The position numbers were made by a program, and so were the translations under genes. Shown one piece after another: positions 42,388 through 53,459 of a stretch of 64,000 nt of DNA. The notes beneath the pieces were generated by a model that saw only the letters and a program-made list of their open reading frames with translations, was not told the DNA's origin and ran no database searches. This stretch comes from Candidatus Melainabacteria bacterium (GTDB lineage Bacteria; Cyanobacteriota; Vampirovibrionia; 2-02-FULL-35-15): positions 491,855-555,854 of the forward strand of contig JAHFBG010000001.1 of the NCBI GenBank assembly GCA_023250155.1. The letters are read 5' to 3'. Each line of letters begins with the position of its first letter. Position 1 is the first letter of the stretch.

Positions 42388-43563
42388 ATGAAATATTGTG
42401 TACTAGGTGCAGGATTGATGGGTAAAGCTGCTGCTTATGATCTTTTACATCAGCATGATACGACTAGTTTAATGCTTGTTGACAGCAATAAAAGTAAACT
42501 AGTTGATGCAACAGATTTTTTAAGTGATAATCGTCTAATCACTATACAATGCAATGTAGAGGACCTATCTACGATTGAATCGATTTTAAAAGATTCGAAT
42601 GCTGCTATAGCTGCAATTCACTACAAGTTCAATGAAGCATTTACTAAAGCTGCAATAAAAGCTAAAACTCATCTTTGTGATCTAGGTGGAAATGATTCTG
42701 TCGTTGATGCCCAATTAAAACTAGACTTACAGGCAAAAGAAGCAGGGATTACTATAATACCTGATTGTGGCTTAGCACCTGGACTTGTTGCAGTACTTGT
42801 AAAATGGGGATTAGAAGAATTTAGTTGGGCTGATACTGTAAAAATACGAGTAGGTGGTTTACCACAAAATCCATTAAACAGTTTAAAGTATGAAAGACTT
42901 TTTTCTGTAGATGGACTAATAAATGAATATATAGAACCTGTTCGTATCCTTCAGGATGGTGAAATAAAAACAATTGAGCCATTAACTGATATTGAAACCA
43001 TTGAATTTCCTTTACCCTTTGGAAAGCTTGAAGCTTTTACTACAAGTGGAGGAGCATCTACGCTAATAGACACCTATAAAAATCGTTTGAGAAATTTAGA
43101 TTATAAAACTATAAGATATCCAGGACATGCAAGCATAATGAGATCCTTCTATGAATTAGGCTTCTTTTCAAATGAAGCTATTACAAATGCAACAAATAAA
43201 ACATCTTATAAACCACGTGATGTAGCTGCTTTCCTACTTGAAAAAAATATTCCTTTATGTACCAATGATGCAGTTCTTGTAAAAATAATTTTTCAAGGTG
43301 GATCTAAAAAACATGAGTTAACCATTATAGACAAGTCCACTGACTATCCGCTATTGACAGCTATGATGAGAACTACAGCATTTCCAGCTAGCATAATTGC
43401 TTCTATGCTAGCAAGAGGAGACATTAAAAAAACAGGTGTCTTGCCACAGGAAGAATGCATACCAACAGAGTTATTTATTGCTGAATTAGAAAAGAGAAAT
43501 ATAAGAATATCAGGACTTACTCAAAATCGATTAAGAGGAGTTGATTTTACAAGATCAAGCTAA
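42388..43563 (+). CDS. Saccharopine dehydrogenase / lysine 6-dehydrogenase family protein
   Basis: A 391-residue NAD(P)-dependent enzyme. GAGLMGKAAAYDL at 7-19 is the Rossmann loop. CDLGGNDSVV near 98 and DCGLAPGLVAVLV near 124-136 are saccharopine dehydrogenase family signatures, with KIRVGGLPQNPLNSLKYE in the substrate domain. It could act in lysine or related amino acid catabolism. A second, different member of the superfamily lies at 60962. Single gene, 21 bases after ssb on the same strand, so cotranscription is likely. Confidence 0.82.
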   Translation: MKYCVLGAGLMGKAAAYDLLHQHDTTSLMLVDSNKSKLVDATDFLSDNRLITIQCNVEDLSTIESILKDSNAAIAAIHYKFNEAFTKAAIKAKTHLCDLGGNDSVVDAQLKLDLQAKEAGITIIPDCGLAPGLVAVLVKWGLEEFSWADTVKIRVGGLPQNPLNSLKYERLFSVDGLINEYIEPVRILQDGEIKTIEPLTDIETIEFPLPFGKLEAFTTSGGASTLIDTYKNRLRNLDYKTIRYPGHASIMRSFYELGFFSNEAITNATNKTSYKPRDVAAFLLEKNIPLCTNDAVLVKIIFQGGSKKHELTIIDKSTDYPLLTAMMRTTAFPASIIASMLARGDIKKTGVLPQEECIPTELFIAELEKRNIRISGLTQNRLRGVDFTRSS

Positions 43564-43612
43564 CTAGGGTTGTTACTAAATTCTATAGCGCTATCCCTTA
43601 AATAACATTTTT

Positions 43613-43631
43613 ATTAACTTTCAATTAATTT
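43613..43631 (+). promoter_or_regulatory. TTAA direct repeat with 11-base period
   Basis: ATTAACTT-tca-ATTAATTT upstream of the orphan at 43707. It has the same 8+3 arrangement as the repeats at 13959 and 14569 but with A instead of pyrimidine at the first position of each octamer. Confidence 0.3.
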
Positions 43632-43706
43632 GTTTGTGATAAATATCTTATGCGTGCAGTAAATATTTATTTACTACTTATACAATTCAAATTAGGAGAA
43701 CAAATC

Positions 43707-44609
43707 ATGGATAACAATGATATTGCAAATAAGACAATAAGAAACTTACTCCCTGCTAACTCAAATGCGAAAATACTTGATCCAAATAATTTAGATATTG
43801 AATTGAGAGATCTAGTACAAGATGTAAAAGAAAAACGTGATGATGTTAAAAACTATATGATTGTAGATGCAAGAAATGCTGATCCAAAAGCATATCAAGA
43901 CAGCATTATGTCAGGTTATCAAGATGTTTTAAATTTAGCAAATACAAACATAATAGCTCCTCAAGAAGACAATCTTGGTGTGGGACCAATGGCACTTTTT
44001 ACAATTGACCCTGAAGATAAATCTAAACTAGGAGTAGATGCAAATAAATCAGCAAGAGTATATGGTGATCCATATTTTCAAGGATTTGAAGGTGAAAGTT
44101 ATTTTATAACAGGAGATAGAGGACATGCATACAATCTCATAAGTGATAAAAACCTAACTGTCAATGGAAGATTTGATAGAGGTGGAGCTGTTACTTATTT
44201 GACTGAAATGGGCTTTAAGATTGGGAATGATGAAGTTTCATATGGTGTAAATGGTGTACCTATGTTAAATGGGAAACCTATGACAGCAGGTGAATCTGAT
44301 AAACTTCCACGAGCAGATGTTTCATGGGATGGAGCAAATCTAAATGTAAACACTAGAGAGTATTCTATGATGGTACATACAATGGGTGGTGCCTATCTAG
44401 ATTTTCAGGTTTCTACAAAAGAAAAAGGTGTATTCGCTGATGGTGTCATGCCAACTGGTTTAGTAGGAATAACTGCAGATGGAAACAATCAAACAAGACC
44501 AAGTTCTGGTGGTTACAATGAAACAGGAGTAATTCAAGGTAATTATCAAGACTATGAAGTAGCAAATATATTTGCTGACTCGCCTAAAAAACCACACACA
44601 GAAGCATAA
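43707..44609 (+). CDS. Orphan protein with vWD/DUF1521-like segment
   Basis: A 300-residue protein. ATG at 43707 is chosen for its AGGAG at 8 bases. Residues about 112-150 (VYGDPYFQGFEGESYFITGD ... NLTVNGRF) resemble the GDPHFxxFDG...Y pattern of von Willebrand type D or DUF1521 domains, with further beta segments up to about 250. No signal peptide is present although vWD-like domains are usually extracellular, so an unconventional export route or an intracellular role are open. It converges on purA. Confidence 0.6.
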   Translation: MDNNDIANKTIRNLLPANSNAKILDPNNLDIELRDLVQDVKEKRDDVKNYMIVDARNADPKAYQDSIMSGYQDVLNLANTNIIAPQEDNLGVGPMALFTIDPEDKSKLGVDANKSARVYGDPYFQGFEGESYFITGDRGHAYNLISDKNLTVNGRFDRGGAVTYLTEMGFKIGNDEVSYGVNGVPMLNGKPMTAGESDKLPRADVSWDGANLNVNTREYSMMVHTMGGAYLDFQVSTKEKGVFADGVMPTGLVGITADGNNQTRPSSGGYNETGVIQGNYQDYEVANIFADSPKKPHTEA

Positions 44610-44615
44610 GCAACA

Positions 44616-45974
<1,359 letters not shown>

Positions 45975-45981
45975 TTATAAA

Positions 45982-46122
45982 TTATCTGTGCTTTATATTG
46001 CTTTTTTTATTTTTATCAATATCTTCATCTAATTTCCCAAATTTACTATATATAAACCAGGCAGCTCCTAGAAAAAAGATTGCACTAGAAAGCCATGCAG
46101 CAAAAACGATTGGATTTTCCAT
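45982..46122 (-). CDS. Small single-pass membrane protein
   Basis: A 46-residue protein with AGGAG 8 bases before the ATG. Residues about 5-26 (VFAAWLSSAIFFLGAAWF) form one transmembrane helix, followed by a charged Lys/Asp-rich tail. It starts 2 bases after the stop of another small membrane protein gene and ends 34 bases before purA, so a three-gene transcript is likely. No family recognised. Confidence 0.6.
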   Translation of the reverse strand: MENPIVFAAWLSSAIFFLGAAWFIYSKFGKLDEDIDKNKKSNIKHR

Positions 46123-46123
46123 T

Positions 46124-46345
46124 TTATTTTCTCCTATTTAAATTAAGTAATTTACTGCCTCTTACTATAAATTTTAAGCCAAGAATTGCAAGTACAAAAC
46201 TAATGATTAAATACACTAAAAAGTATACCCCACATTCTTTGAGTAAAGCTATTGGTTCAAAAAATAGCCTACCCCATGGTGATAAAAGAGCAAATCCAGC
46301 TATTTTTAATACTTCTGCTTTGTACTCAATTTCTTTAGAAATCAT
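46124..46345 (-). CDS. Small membrane protein
   Basis: A 73-residue protein with an amphipathic N-terminus and one strong hydrophobic helix near 41-60 (VYFLVYLIISFVLAILGL), followed by a basic tail (LNLNRRK) that should face the cytosol. Its stop almost touches the next small membrane protein gene. Function unknown. Confidence 0.55.
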   Translation of the reverse strand: MISKEIEYKAEVLKIAGFALLSPWGRLFFEPIALLKECGVYFLVYLIISFVLAILGLKFIVRGSKLLNLNRRK

Positions 46346-46382
46346 AAGACCGATTATTCTATCAATAAAGCCTGAAAAGACC

Positions 46383-46399
46383 TGTAACCGCGGGTTACA
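46383..46399. promoter_or_regulatory. Palindrome TGTAACC-GCG-GGTTACA
   Basis: A perfect 7-bp inverted repeat with a 3-base centre in the divergent region between 46345 and 46532. Size and symmetry suit a dimeric repressor operator. CTTAAC motifs follow at 46411, 46429 and 46456. Confidence 0.45.
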
Positions 46400-46531
46400 T
46401 CCGTATTTTTCTTAACAAGAAATTAAAACTTAACCACTTCTTTATCAAGTTTTTCCTTAACCTCCCTTTATATTATTAGAGCTAATTTTTAGCTCTTTAA
46501 AAGAAAAATATTATAGGAAGACATAAATAAA

Positions 46532-47635
46532 ATGGTTACAGCTCAAGCTACTGTACAACTTGCAGAAAAAGCCTTACCACTTGCAAAAAGTGCATTAGGG
46601 TTTGCTCAGAAAGCACTTGGTTCACTTAAACTACTTCCTGCTTTAAAAGCAGATATTATTCCTGTTCTTGAAGAAGGTGCTGAAGCCCTTTCAAAAGGAG
46701 CACAAACAGTTAGTGATGGAGGGACTGCAAAATCTTTATTTGATGCAAGTGAATTATTAAAAGATTTAAAAGGTTTAATCCAATCACCTTCTGGTGAGTT
46801 AGCAGGTGAACATGTTGATGGTTTACAGAAAATTATTAATCATATAGAAACAAGTGAGTTAGCAATTAATGAAGAAAATAAAAAATCCTTAGAAGAATTA
46901 TTAAATAATATAATCCATCCAAACAGTACTCCAACACAAAATAGTTCAGCTAGTCATACTACACAAAACCCACAAGATATTGAAGCTGAGATTCAAAGAA
47001 GGGTTGAAGAAAAGATAAAAGGATTAGAAGCACAACGCCAAAGATCTCATGAACACTTAGATCCACTTGACAAAATAACAATGGGTATAGGTGGCATAGT
47101 AACTGGTGAGTTTAGAAATATGAACTCTGAAGTAGGCTGGGCAATGAAAGCTTTTTGTAAATGGAAAGGAATTACCTTAAATGAAGAAGTGGTAAGCAAC
47201 TATCTAAGAAGTTTTGCAGATGATAAGTTTAAGAAAAATCTAGAAACCTATATAAAAGGAAAAGTTAGTGGACACAACGATCCTCTTTCATTATGCGAAG
47301 GGCTTACTGAAAATGACAAGCTTTCACTCCCATGGGTAGGAACATTAATAAGCATTGGTGGTAGTACCCCAGCATGGGTATTTGATAGTGTAGCCATGCT
47401 TGGAAGTATTGTAGATTATGGAGCAGAAATGCTGCATTGGGTTCCTGGGCTTGGAAAAATTTTAAGGATGCCAATGGGTAGAAAATTGATTACAGGTATA
47501 GGACAATTCTCAGGAAGATTTGCAAAAGATATTGAACTTATTGGGAAAGGTGCTAGAGAATTAAGAGCTGGTATGCAAGAAGCTGCTCCAGCTGTAAATC
47601 CTCAAGCACAAGTAGCATTAACTGGGGCTAAATAA
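46532..47635 (+). CDS. Orphan protein, helical with central hydrophobic region
   Basis: A 367-residue protein. Residues 1-120 are helical and Ala/Leu-rich (QLAEKALPLAKSALGFAQKA), 130-145 are a Ser/Thr/Asn linker, then a charged coiled coil (EAEIQRRVEEKIKGLEAQRQ). A hydrophobic stretch near 268-300 (LPWVGTLISIGGSTPAWVFD) could enter a membrane. No signal peptide or family recognised. Helical, amphipathic, orphan architecture of this kind is seen among secreted effectors and pore formers, but that is speculation. Confidence 0.6.
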   Translation: MVTAQATVQLAEKALPLAKSALGFAQKALGSLKLLPALKADIIPVLEEGAEALSKGAQTVSDGGTAKSLFDASELLKDLKGLIQSPSGELAGEHVDGLQKIINHIETSELAINEENKKSLEELLNNIIHPNSTPTQNSSASHTTQNPQDIEAEIQRRVEEKIKGLEAQRQRSHEHLDPLDKITMGIGGIVTGEFRNMNSEVGWAMKAFCKWKGITLNEEVVSNYLRSFADDKFKKNLETYIKGKVSGHNDPLSLCEGLTENDKLSLPWVGTLISIGGSTPAWVFDSVAMLGSIVDYGAEMLHWVPGLGKILRMPMGRKLITGIGQFSGRFAKDIELIGKGARELRAGMQEAAPAVNPQAQVALTGAK

Positions 47636-47650
47636 CGAGAGGAAAAAACA

Positions 47651-47716
47651 ATGAATATAAAATTTGCACTTTTTGAATTCTTATCAAAGTTTCAGTGTTT
47701 ATTTTCGATTATTTGA
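47651..47716 (+). CDS. Possible 21-residue peptide
   Basis: Short frame beginning MNIKFALFEFLSKF, with GAGAGGAAAAA before its ATG. It is hydrophobic and amphipathic. It may be a real short peptide or the start of a gene destroyed by the repeat that follows at 47730-47800. Confidence 0.2.
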   Translation: MNIKFALFEFLSKFQCLFSII

Positions 47717-47757
47717 CTTAATGTCATTGAAAATGAGTGTAAACAACAAGCAGTCAC

Positions 47758-47800
47758 GATTGTGATTGCCATGCCTTCATTTCATTCGGCTCGCAATGAA
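47758..47800. repeat. Decayed right arm of the 28438 hairpin repeat
   Basis: GATTGTGATTGCC...GGCTCGCAATGA aligns with the right arm of the 117-base repeat at 28438-28554. The left arm is eroded; ATGTCATTG at 47721 may be its remnant. Confidence 0.65.
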
Positions 47801-47803
47801 ACA

Positions 47804-49183
47804 TTATTCTCCCGGCACAATAACATTTTGAATTCTAATGCTAGGTCCACCAACTCCAACAGGAAGTCCTCCTTGACCAGCTTTTCCACAACCACCTGAT
47901 TCATCCCAGTACATATCATTTGCAATTCCATCTATGTCTTGCAATGTCTGAAAAACGTTTCCAGTTAAACTAACATCTTTAAGTGGTTCAGCAAGTTTTC
48001 CATCTCTAATCATACGAGCTTCACCACTAGCAAAAGTAAACATTTCTCCATTTGTCTGTCCACCAAGCCAGTTTCCAGCCCATATTCCAAGCCTTATGTC
48101 CGATATAAGATCTTCCACAGAATTGTTTTGTGGCTCAATCCAGGTATTTGTCATTCTAACAATAGGTGGAAATCTATAATCTAAACACCTTGCATTTCCT
48201 GTAGGTTTTTCATTTAGTTTTCCAGCAGTTTCTTTGCTATGTAGTCTACCTACTAATACACCTTCTTTTATTAAGTAAGTATCGTGTGCAGGAGTACCTT
48301 CATCATCGAATAAGAATGAACCTCTATGATCTGGCACTTTAGCACCATCTAATATATTCAAAAAACTGTTGCCAAATTTTTTCCCAAAGACCAGAAGCTC
48401 TTGCATGCTAGGATTGTCAAAAATAAAATCTCCTTCAGAAAGATGTCCAAAAGCTTCATGAACAAATAGCCCTGTAAGTATAGGATCAATAACTACTGTA
48501 TAAGTACCAGCTTTGGGTGATTTTAAATCCAGCTGATCAACTGATCTTTTAGCTGTATTAATTATTTTCTTATCTAGATTTTCAATCTCTTCAAAACCTT
48601 TACGTGATCCAAGTGATTCTTGTGCTACCTGAACAGCGCCATCTTTAGAGCTTGTAGCTGAAAACCTTGCTTCCATATCTACATAACCATGCTCTAAAAC
48701 AGTTCCTTCAGAGTTTATAAAAGTAATATTTTGTATTTTTTCAAGATAACGACAAGTAGAGCTTGTTATTTTATTTGAATAAGAATTTAATAATGTACTG
48801 TAATGTGTAAAGAGTTCAACTTTATCACTAAGCTTAATGCTTCGTGAGTCTTTCCCTGTAAGCTTTATAGGATAGACAGCTTTTATAGGATTTGTTTGAG
48901 CTAATATTGTTTTTTCATTTTTTTCTTTACCTAGCAAATGTGCTTGTTCAATGGTTTCATCAATATAAATAGCTATTTTATCCAGATCATTAAATGAACA
49001 AAAACCCCATGCTCCTTTATAACAGCTTCTTACATAGCCACCGATTGACTTGGATTGATTTAAGCTATCTAATGATTTTCCTAAAAAGCGAATTTGAGTA
49101 GTTTCATTGTTCTCCACTCTAATTTCAAGGTAGTCAACCTTCTTGGAATATTTGCTAATTAATTCTTGTAATTTTTCTTTCAT
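47804..49183 (-). CDS. tldD: TldD-type metalloprotease
   Basis: Zinc protease of the TldD/PmbA family, about 459 residues. HEAFGHLSEGD near 245-255 supplies the HExxxH zinc ligands, and GGCGKAGQGGLPVGVGGPS near the C-terminus is the family's glycine-rich segment. TldD usually works with TldE/PmbA in processing peptides or degrading small proteins; no partner gene is in this window. I chose ATG at 49183; TTG 9 bases upstream is possible. Confidence 0.9.
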   Translation of the reverse strand: MKEKLQELISKYSKKVDYLEIRVENNETTQIRFLGKSLDSLNQSKSIGGYVRSCYKGAWGFCSFNDLDKIAIYIDETIEQAHLLGKEKNEKTILAQTNPIKAVYPIKLTGKDSRSIKLSDKVELFTHYSTLLNSYSNKITSSTCRYLEKIQNITFINSEGTVLEHGYVDMEARFSATSSKDGAVQVAQESLGSRKGFEEIENLDKKIINTAKRSVDQLDLKSPKAGTYTVVIDPILTGLFVHEAFGHLSEGDFIFDNPSMQELLVFGKKFGNSFLNILDGAKVPDHRGSFLFDDEGTPAHDTYLIKEGVLVGRLHSKETAGKLNEKPTGNARCLDYRFPPIVRMTNTWIEPQNNSVEDLISDIRLGIWAGNWLGGQTNGEMFTFASGEARMIRDGKLAEPLKDVSLTGNVFQTLQDIDGIANDMYWDESGGCGKAGQGGLPVGVGGPSIRIQNVIVPGE

Positions 49184-49370
49184 TTTAGACAATAAATTAT
49201 ATTATAAAACAAAACAAACAATAAATAACTTTTTTCAAATACCAGGATAGTCATCTAAAAATCATCTATTATTCGACTAATTTGAGGATTTGTAAAGTTT
49301 TCGAAGATATATCATTATCTATGAAAAAGTGATTAATGAAAGCTTAACTAGGGAATAAAATAATATATAT

Positions 49371-52028
49371 ATGAAACAAGAAGAATCAAAATCAAAAGAA
49401 GCAACAAATTTAAAACTGCAAGAAATTTTACTAAACAAAATTTTTGAACTGCAAGTAAGCTCATTTGATCCAAAAGAACAAATCAGTACACTTATTAATT
49501 TGGTTCAGTCTGTTTTTGAAATTGAAAGCATTGCTGTTTATGCAAATTTTGCAGGTCAGGAAATGAACTTGATTAATGCAAAATCAAGCGCTAAACAATA
49601 TGCCCTTCTTGGAAATATTCTTGAAAGCCTTGCAGATCAGATGAGCATGGGTCAATCAAAATTTTATAATAGTTTGATTTCTATCTCAGAACTTAATATT
49701 GACAATATTACTGAAGCTGACTTGAATACTTATATCTATCCTATTTTGTCACCACTTGCTAAGCAAATATACGGCATTATTTTAATTAGAAATCCAAAAG
49801 ATATTAACAGTGGGGAAATGAAAAAACTACTTTTGTTTACACTGAACTATATTATAAAAATTATAGAGGAAGTAGATTTAGCAGCCCAAGTTAAATCAAA
49901 AGAAAATAAACTTCTTCTTTTATCAAAGCTATCAAATTCTCTTAGAGGAATTCTAAAACAAGAAAAAGCGGTTGAAATAGTGCTTAGAGAAATACATAGC
50001 TTTTTAAAGTTAGACAATGTATATTTTGTTAAGTGGCTAGCTAAAGAAAAAAGGCTAGAAGTAGCACATGAACTTGTAAACAATAAAGAAAATTCCTTGC
50101 TTAGATTTACTCATAAAGTTACAAATAAAAATCCTATTATTAAGCTTTTATATAAGAATCAGTATATAACTTATAAAAATAAAAACCTGAGGCGAATAGC
50201 TAATGTGTTTCTTAAGAAAGTTGAACCATCAGTATTTTTTACAGTCCCATTATTAATGCGAAATGAGTTGCTTGGTGCAATTATTTGTGTAAGCACTTCT
50301 ACTACAAATACTTTAAGTCTTGAAGATCTAACAATTGTTCAGGATATTGCAAGCCAGCTTGCAGTAATTTTAAACCAGTCTAATTTATATGAAGAAAGTC
50401 TTTCTACTGCACAAAGAGAGTTTTTACTTAACTCCATTACTACTATGATTCGAGATACTCTTGAAGTTGATGGGGTCCTTGAGAAAGCAGCCAGAGAAGT
50501 TGGTCAGGTGTTTGGGGTAAATGCTTGTGGTGCTTTTATGCTAAAAGAAGATGAATCTGGTTTTACAGCAAAGTCCATATGGGCTACACAAGATGAATTT
50601 AATTCTAAACTAGCAAAACTTCCTCTCAATTTTAAATTATGGGAAAACCAAAAGGTATCATTGATACCAGATCCAATTACACAAAGTATTTCCATATCTA
50701 ACTTAGACACGCGATATACAGGGAGTCTCAAAGAGATTATAGATAAGACTGGATGTAAGTCATACTTGGCATGTTCTTTAAATAAAGGGAATCAAACAAT
50801 AGGACTGTTAGTTTTAGGACATTTTGAACATCAGAGGAATTGGACAAGTTCTGAGATACAGCTTTTAGAGGCAATTACAGATCAAGTAGAGATGGCATTA
50901 GCTCAAGCAGAGTTGCATGAACATGTTCAACAAACAGAAAGACAAATGAATTTATTGCACCAAGTAAGTACAGCTATTAGAGACAGTTTAAATCTTTCAA
51001 CTGTTATGGCAAGAGCTGCTGAAGACTTAGGAGAAATACTATCTTCCAGTCGATGTTTTATAAGAAGATTAAAAACAATAAATCCACTTGTTGTTTTAGC
51101 TACAGAAAAAGAGCATATAAATAAAGATCATAATATTGACAAGGCTTCAGATTTGATTTTGGATTTTGAGCAGGAATGGCTTGAATCTCTAAACAATTTA
51201 CCTGAAGTAGAAAGAGCTGATTCGCTTCTTCAAATTACAGATGTTGTTGGAAGATATAACAATACTGAGGGTCCTTTCAGATCAATCATTGAAGCTATTC
51301 AGCTAAAGAGCTTTTTAGCAGTGCCTCTTGTAGCACGAGGGCAAGTAATCGGATCTCTATGTATTCATCAGTGTGATAGGAATAGGAAGTTTACGCAAGA
51401 TGAGATTGAGTTTGCAAGAAAGGTAGCATCTGAAGCATCAGTAGCAGTTCTTAATGCAGATTTATTTAGCAAGGTTGAATACCAAGCCCAAAGAGATAGT
51501 CTTACAGGACTCTATAACCATGCATATTTTCACACAGCTATTTATCATGAGGTAGAACGTGCTAAAAGAACAGGTTCACATATGTCAGTGATTATGGTTG
51601 ACTTAGATCACTTAAAACCAATTAATGACAAATACGGACATAAAGCAGGTGATGAAGCTATTACACTTGTAGCTGGAAAACTACAACAGTGCTTAAGACA
51701 GATGGATATTGTTGCTAGATCAGGTGGTGATGAGTTTGCCATACTTTTACCAGAAACAAATCTGGATACTGCAGAACTAATTGCAAAGAGAATTTTAGAT
51801 GGCTTAAATCGAACCATTCATTCACAATGGGGCCCATTAAGTGCAAGCATTGGTGTAAGTGGAACCCCTCATGAAGAAAGAAATAAAGACATTATAATGA
51901 AGGCTGCTGATGATATGATGTATGTTTCTAAAAAAGACGGCAGGAATCGTGTTACTAACTCTAAAAGATTAGATGAATTAGGTACTGTTGAACATAAGCC
52001 TATAAGTCGTGGTGAGGGAATGAGTTAG
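49371..52028 (+). CDS. Multi-GAF diguanylate cyclase
   Basis: An 885-residue soluble signalling protein. Four GAF-like segments occupy about 15-165, 180-340, 345-515 and 525-700. A GGDEF domain follows from about 710: LTGLYNHAYFHTAIYHEV, then SGGDEF at about 784-789, so the active site is intact and it should make cyclic di-GMP. No EAL domain. No RxxD inhibitory site is obvious before GGDEF. No transmembrane segment, so the GAF domains probably sense a cytosolic ligand. No Shine-Dalgarno precedes the ATG; an AT-rich -10-like sequence abuts it. Confidence 0.88.
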   Translation: MKQEESKSKEATNLKLQEILLNKIFELQVSSFDPKEQISTLINLVQSVFEIESIAVYANFAGQEMNLINAKSSAKQYALLGNILESLADQMSMGQSKFYNSLISISELNIDNITEADLNTYIYPILSPLAKQIYGIILIRNPKDINSGEMKKLLLFTLNYIIKIIEEVDLAAQVKSKENKLLLLSKLSNSLRGILKQEKAVEIVLREIHSFLKLDNVYFVKWLAKEKRLEVAHELVNNKENSLLRFTHKVTNKNPIIKLLYKNQYITYKNKNLRRIANVFLKKVEPSVFFTVPLLMRNELLGAIICVSTSTTNTLSLEDLTIVQDIASQLAVILNQSNLYEESLSTAQREFLLNSITTMIRDTLEVDGVLEKAAREVGQVFGVNACGAFMLKEDESGFTAKSIWATQDEFNSKLAKLPLNFKLWENQKVSLIPDPITQSISISNLDTRYTGSLKEIIDKTGCKSYLACSLNKGNQTIGLLVLGHFEHQRNWTSSEIQLLEAITDQVEMALAQAELHEHVQQTERQMNLLHQVSTAIRDSLNLSTVMARAAEDLGEILSSSRCFIRRLKTINPLVVLATEKEHINKDHNIDKASDLILDFEQEWLESLNNLPEVERADSLLQITDVVGRYNNTEGPFRSIIEAIQLKSFLAVPLVARGQVIGSLCIHQCDRNRKFTQDEIEFARKVASEASVAVLNADLFSKVEYQAQRDSLTGLYNHAYFHTAIYHEVERAKRTGSHMSVIMVDLDHLKPINDKYGHKAGDEAITLVAGKLQQCLRQMDIVARSGGDEFAILLPETNLDTAELIAKRILDGLNRTIHSQWGPLSASIGVSGTPHEERNKDIIMKAADDMMYVSKKDGRNRVTNSKRLDELGTVEHKPISRGEGMS

Positions 52029-52034
52029 ATACGC

Positions 52035-52040
52035 TATAAT
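52035..52040 (+). promoter_or_regulatory. Putative -10 hexamer of mnmE (leaderless)
   Basis: A perfect TATAAT ends 7 bases before the GTG start of mnmE and there is no ribosome binding site. Confidence 0.45.
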
Positions 52041-52047
52041 AGCTTGC

Positions 52048-53454
52048 GTGTTTAATTTATCCGATACCATAGCAGCAATATGTACACCTCCTGGAATGGG
52101 TAGTATGGCAGCTATTCGCATTTCAGGAAGCAATAGCTGGAATATTATAGAACGATTTTTTTTTCAATCATCAACACACCAACATATCAACACGCCAGTA
52201 CATCTTGAACACATGCACGCTCTCCATGGATATATAAAAGATGGTGAAAAAATAATTGATGAAGTTATAGTTCTTCCTTTTAAATCTCCACACAGTTTTA
52301 CCAGTGAAGATACTATAGAGATTTTTTGTCATGGTAGCACTCATATAGCATCTATGATATTAGATCTATGTTTAAAAAACGGAGCACGTATTGCAAAACC
52401 AGGTGAATTTACTTTTCGTGCTTTTGTAAATGGACGGATTGATTTGACTGAAGCGGAAGCTATAAATGAACTTATTTGTGCTGACTCTCCACGACTAATA
52501 CAAGGAGCTTCTGAAATGTTGACAGGTTCACTAAAAGAAAAAATAAAGTTTTTTCGAGAAGAGTTACTTAATCTAATTACTACAATAGAAAGTGCAATAG
52601 AGTTTCCACAAGATGTAGATTCTATTTCAAAAGAAAACATAATTACAAAGCTAAGTGAAATTAAGCTTAATATAAATAGTCTTATAGAAAGTGCAAAAGA
52701 AGGACAATTATTAAGAGAAGGATTAAAAGTTTCGATAATTGGAACACCAAATGTTGGTAAGTCTAGCTTGTTAAATAGGCTTCTAGAAAATGAGAGAGCT
52801 ATAGTTACAAGTGAACCAGGGACTACAAGAGATATATTAGAAGAAAAGATTACTATAGATGGTTGGCCTATAGTGTTAGTGGATACTGCTGGGATAAGGC
52901 ATGAAGCTGATTTAAACGAGTCAGAAAAACTTGGTATTGAAAGAAGTAAGATAGCACTTCAAATTTCCGATATTGCATTGGTATTGTTTGATTTAACAAA
53001 AGGAATGAACAGGGAAACTAAAGAGCTTATTGGTTTGGCAAATGGGAAACAGAAAATTATTGTTGGAAACAAAATAGATTTAACTGATGTAGGTTTGAGT
53101 CGCGACTCAAACTCACGTAGTACCTACCCATATGATATTGCTATCTCGGCAAAGCATGGAACCAATCTTGATAAGCTAAAAACATTAATTATAGACAGGA
53201 TAAGATCTGTTTCACAAAATAACAGTAAGGGATTTGAAAACAATATATATATAAACCAAAGGCAGAAAGAACTTTTATTACAATGTAGTGCAAATATTGA
53301 TTATGCATTGGAGTTATGTAATAAAAAATCTACTGAAGATATACTTGCTGATGAATTAAAAAAAGCACTTTCAAAGCTTGATGAAGTATCAGGACGGATT
53401 ATTAATGATGATGTTATTTCAAATATATTTGCTAAGTTTTGTATAGGGAAATAA
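52048..53454 (+). CDS. mnmE: tRNA modification GTPase MnmE with two repeat insertions
   Basis: With MnmG it adds carboxymethylaminomethyl to U34 of certain tRNAs. The 468-residue protein has the N-terminal DTIAAICTPPGMGSMAAIRISG, a P-loop GTPNVGKSS near 232-240, DTAGIR, NKID and the C-terminal FCIGK that binds the one-carbon donor. Two repeats are embedded: an 8-bp array at residues about 41-54 (STHQHINTPVHLEH), and a palindrome at about 348-360 (GLSRDSNSRST) between the G4 NKID and G5 SAK motifs. Both keep the frame and lie where loops are expected. GTG start without Shine-Dalgarno. Confidence 0.95.
   Translation: MFNLSDTIAAICTPPGMGSMAAIRISGSNSWNIIERFFFQSSTHQHINTPVHLEHMHALHGYIKDGEKIIDEVIVLPFKSPHSFTSEDTIEIFCHGSTHIASMILDLCLKNGARIAKPGEFTFRAFVNGRIDLTEAEAINELICADSPRLIQGASEMLTGSLKEKIKFFREELLNLITTIESAIEFPQDVDSISKENIITKLSEIKLNINSLIESAKEGQLLREGLKVSIIGTPNVGKSSLLNRLLENERAIVTSEPGTTRDILEEKITIDGWPIVLVDTAGIRHEADLNESEKLGIERSKIALQISDIALVLFDLTKGMNRETKELIGLANGKQKIIVGNKIDLTDVGLSRDSNSRSTYPYDIAISAKHGTNLDKLKTLIIDRIRSVSQNNSKGFENNIYINQRQKELLLQCSANIDYALELCNKKSTEDILADELKKALSKLDEVSGRIINDDVISNIFAKFCIGK
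52168..52207 (+). repeat. 8-bp tandem array (ACATCARY) in mnmE
   Basis: Five diverged octamers: TCATCAAC, ACACCAAC, ATATCAAC, ACGCCAGT, ACATCTTG. It is older-looking than the mannosidase arrays. Confidence 0.75.
53089..53127 (+). repeat. 39-base palindromic insertion in mnmE
   Basis: Outer stem GTAGGT/ACCTAC encloses a perfect 20-base palindrome (53093-53112, GTTTGAGTCG and its complement) and a small hairpin ACT-CACGT-AGT. The length is 13 codons. It lies in the G-domain loop between NKID and SAK. Confidence 0.75.
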
Positions 53455-53459
53455 TTCTT

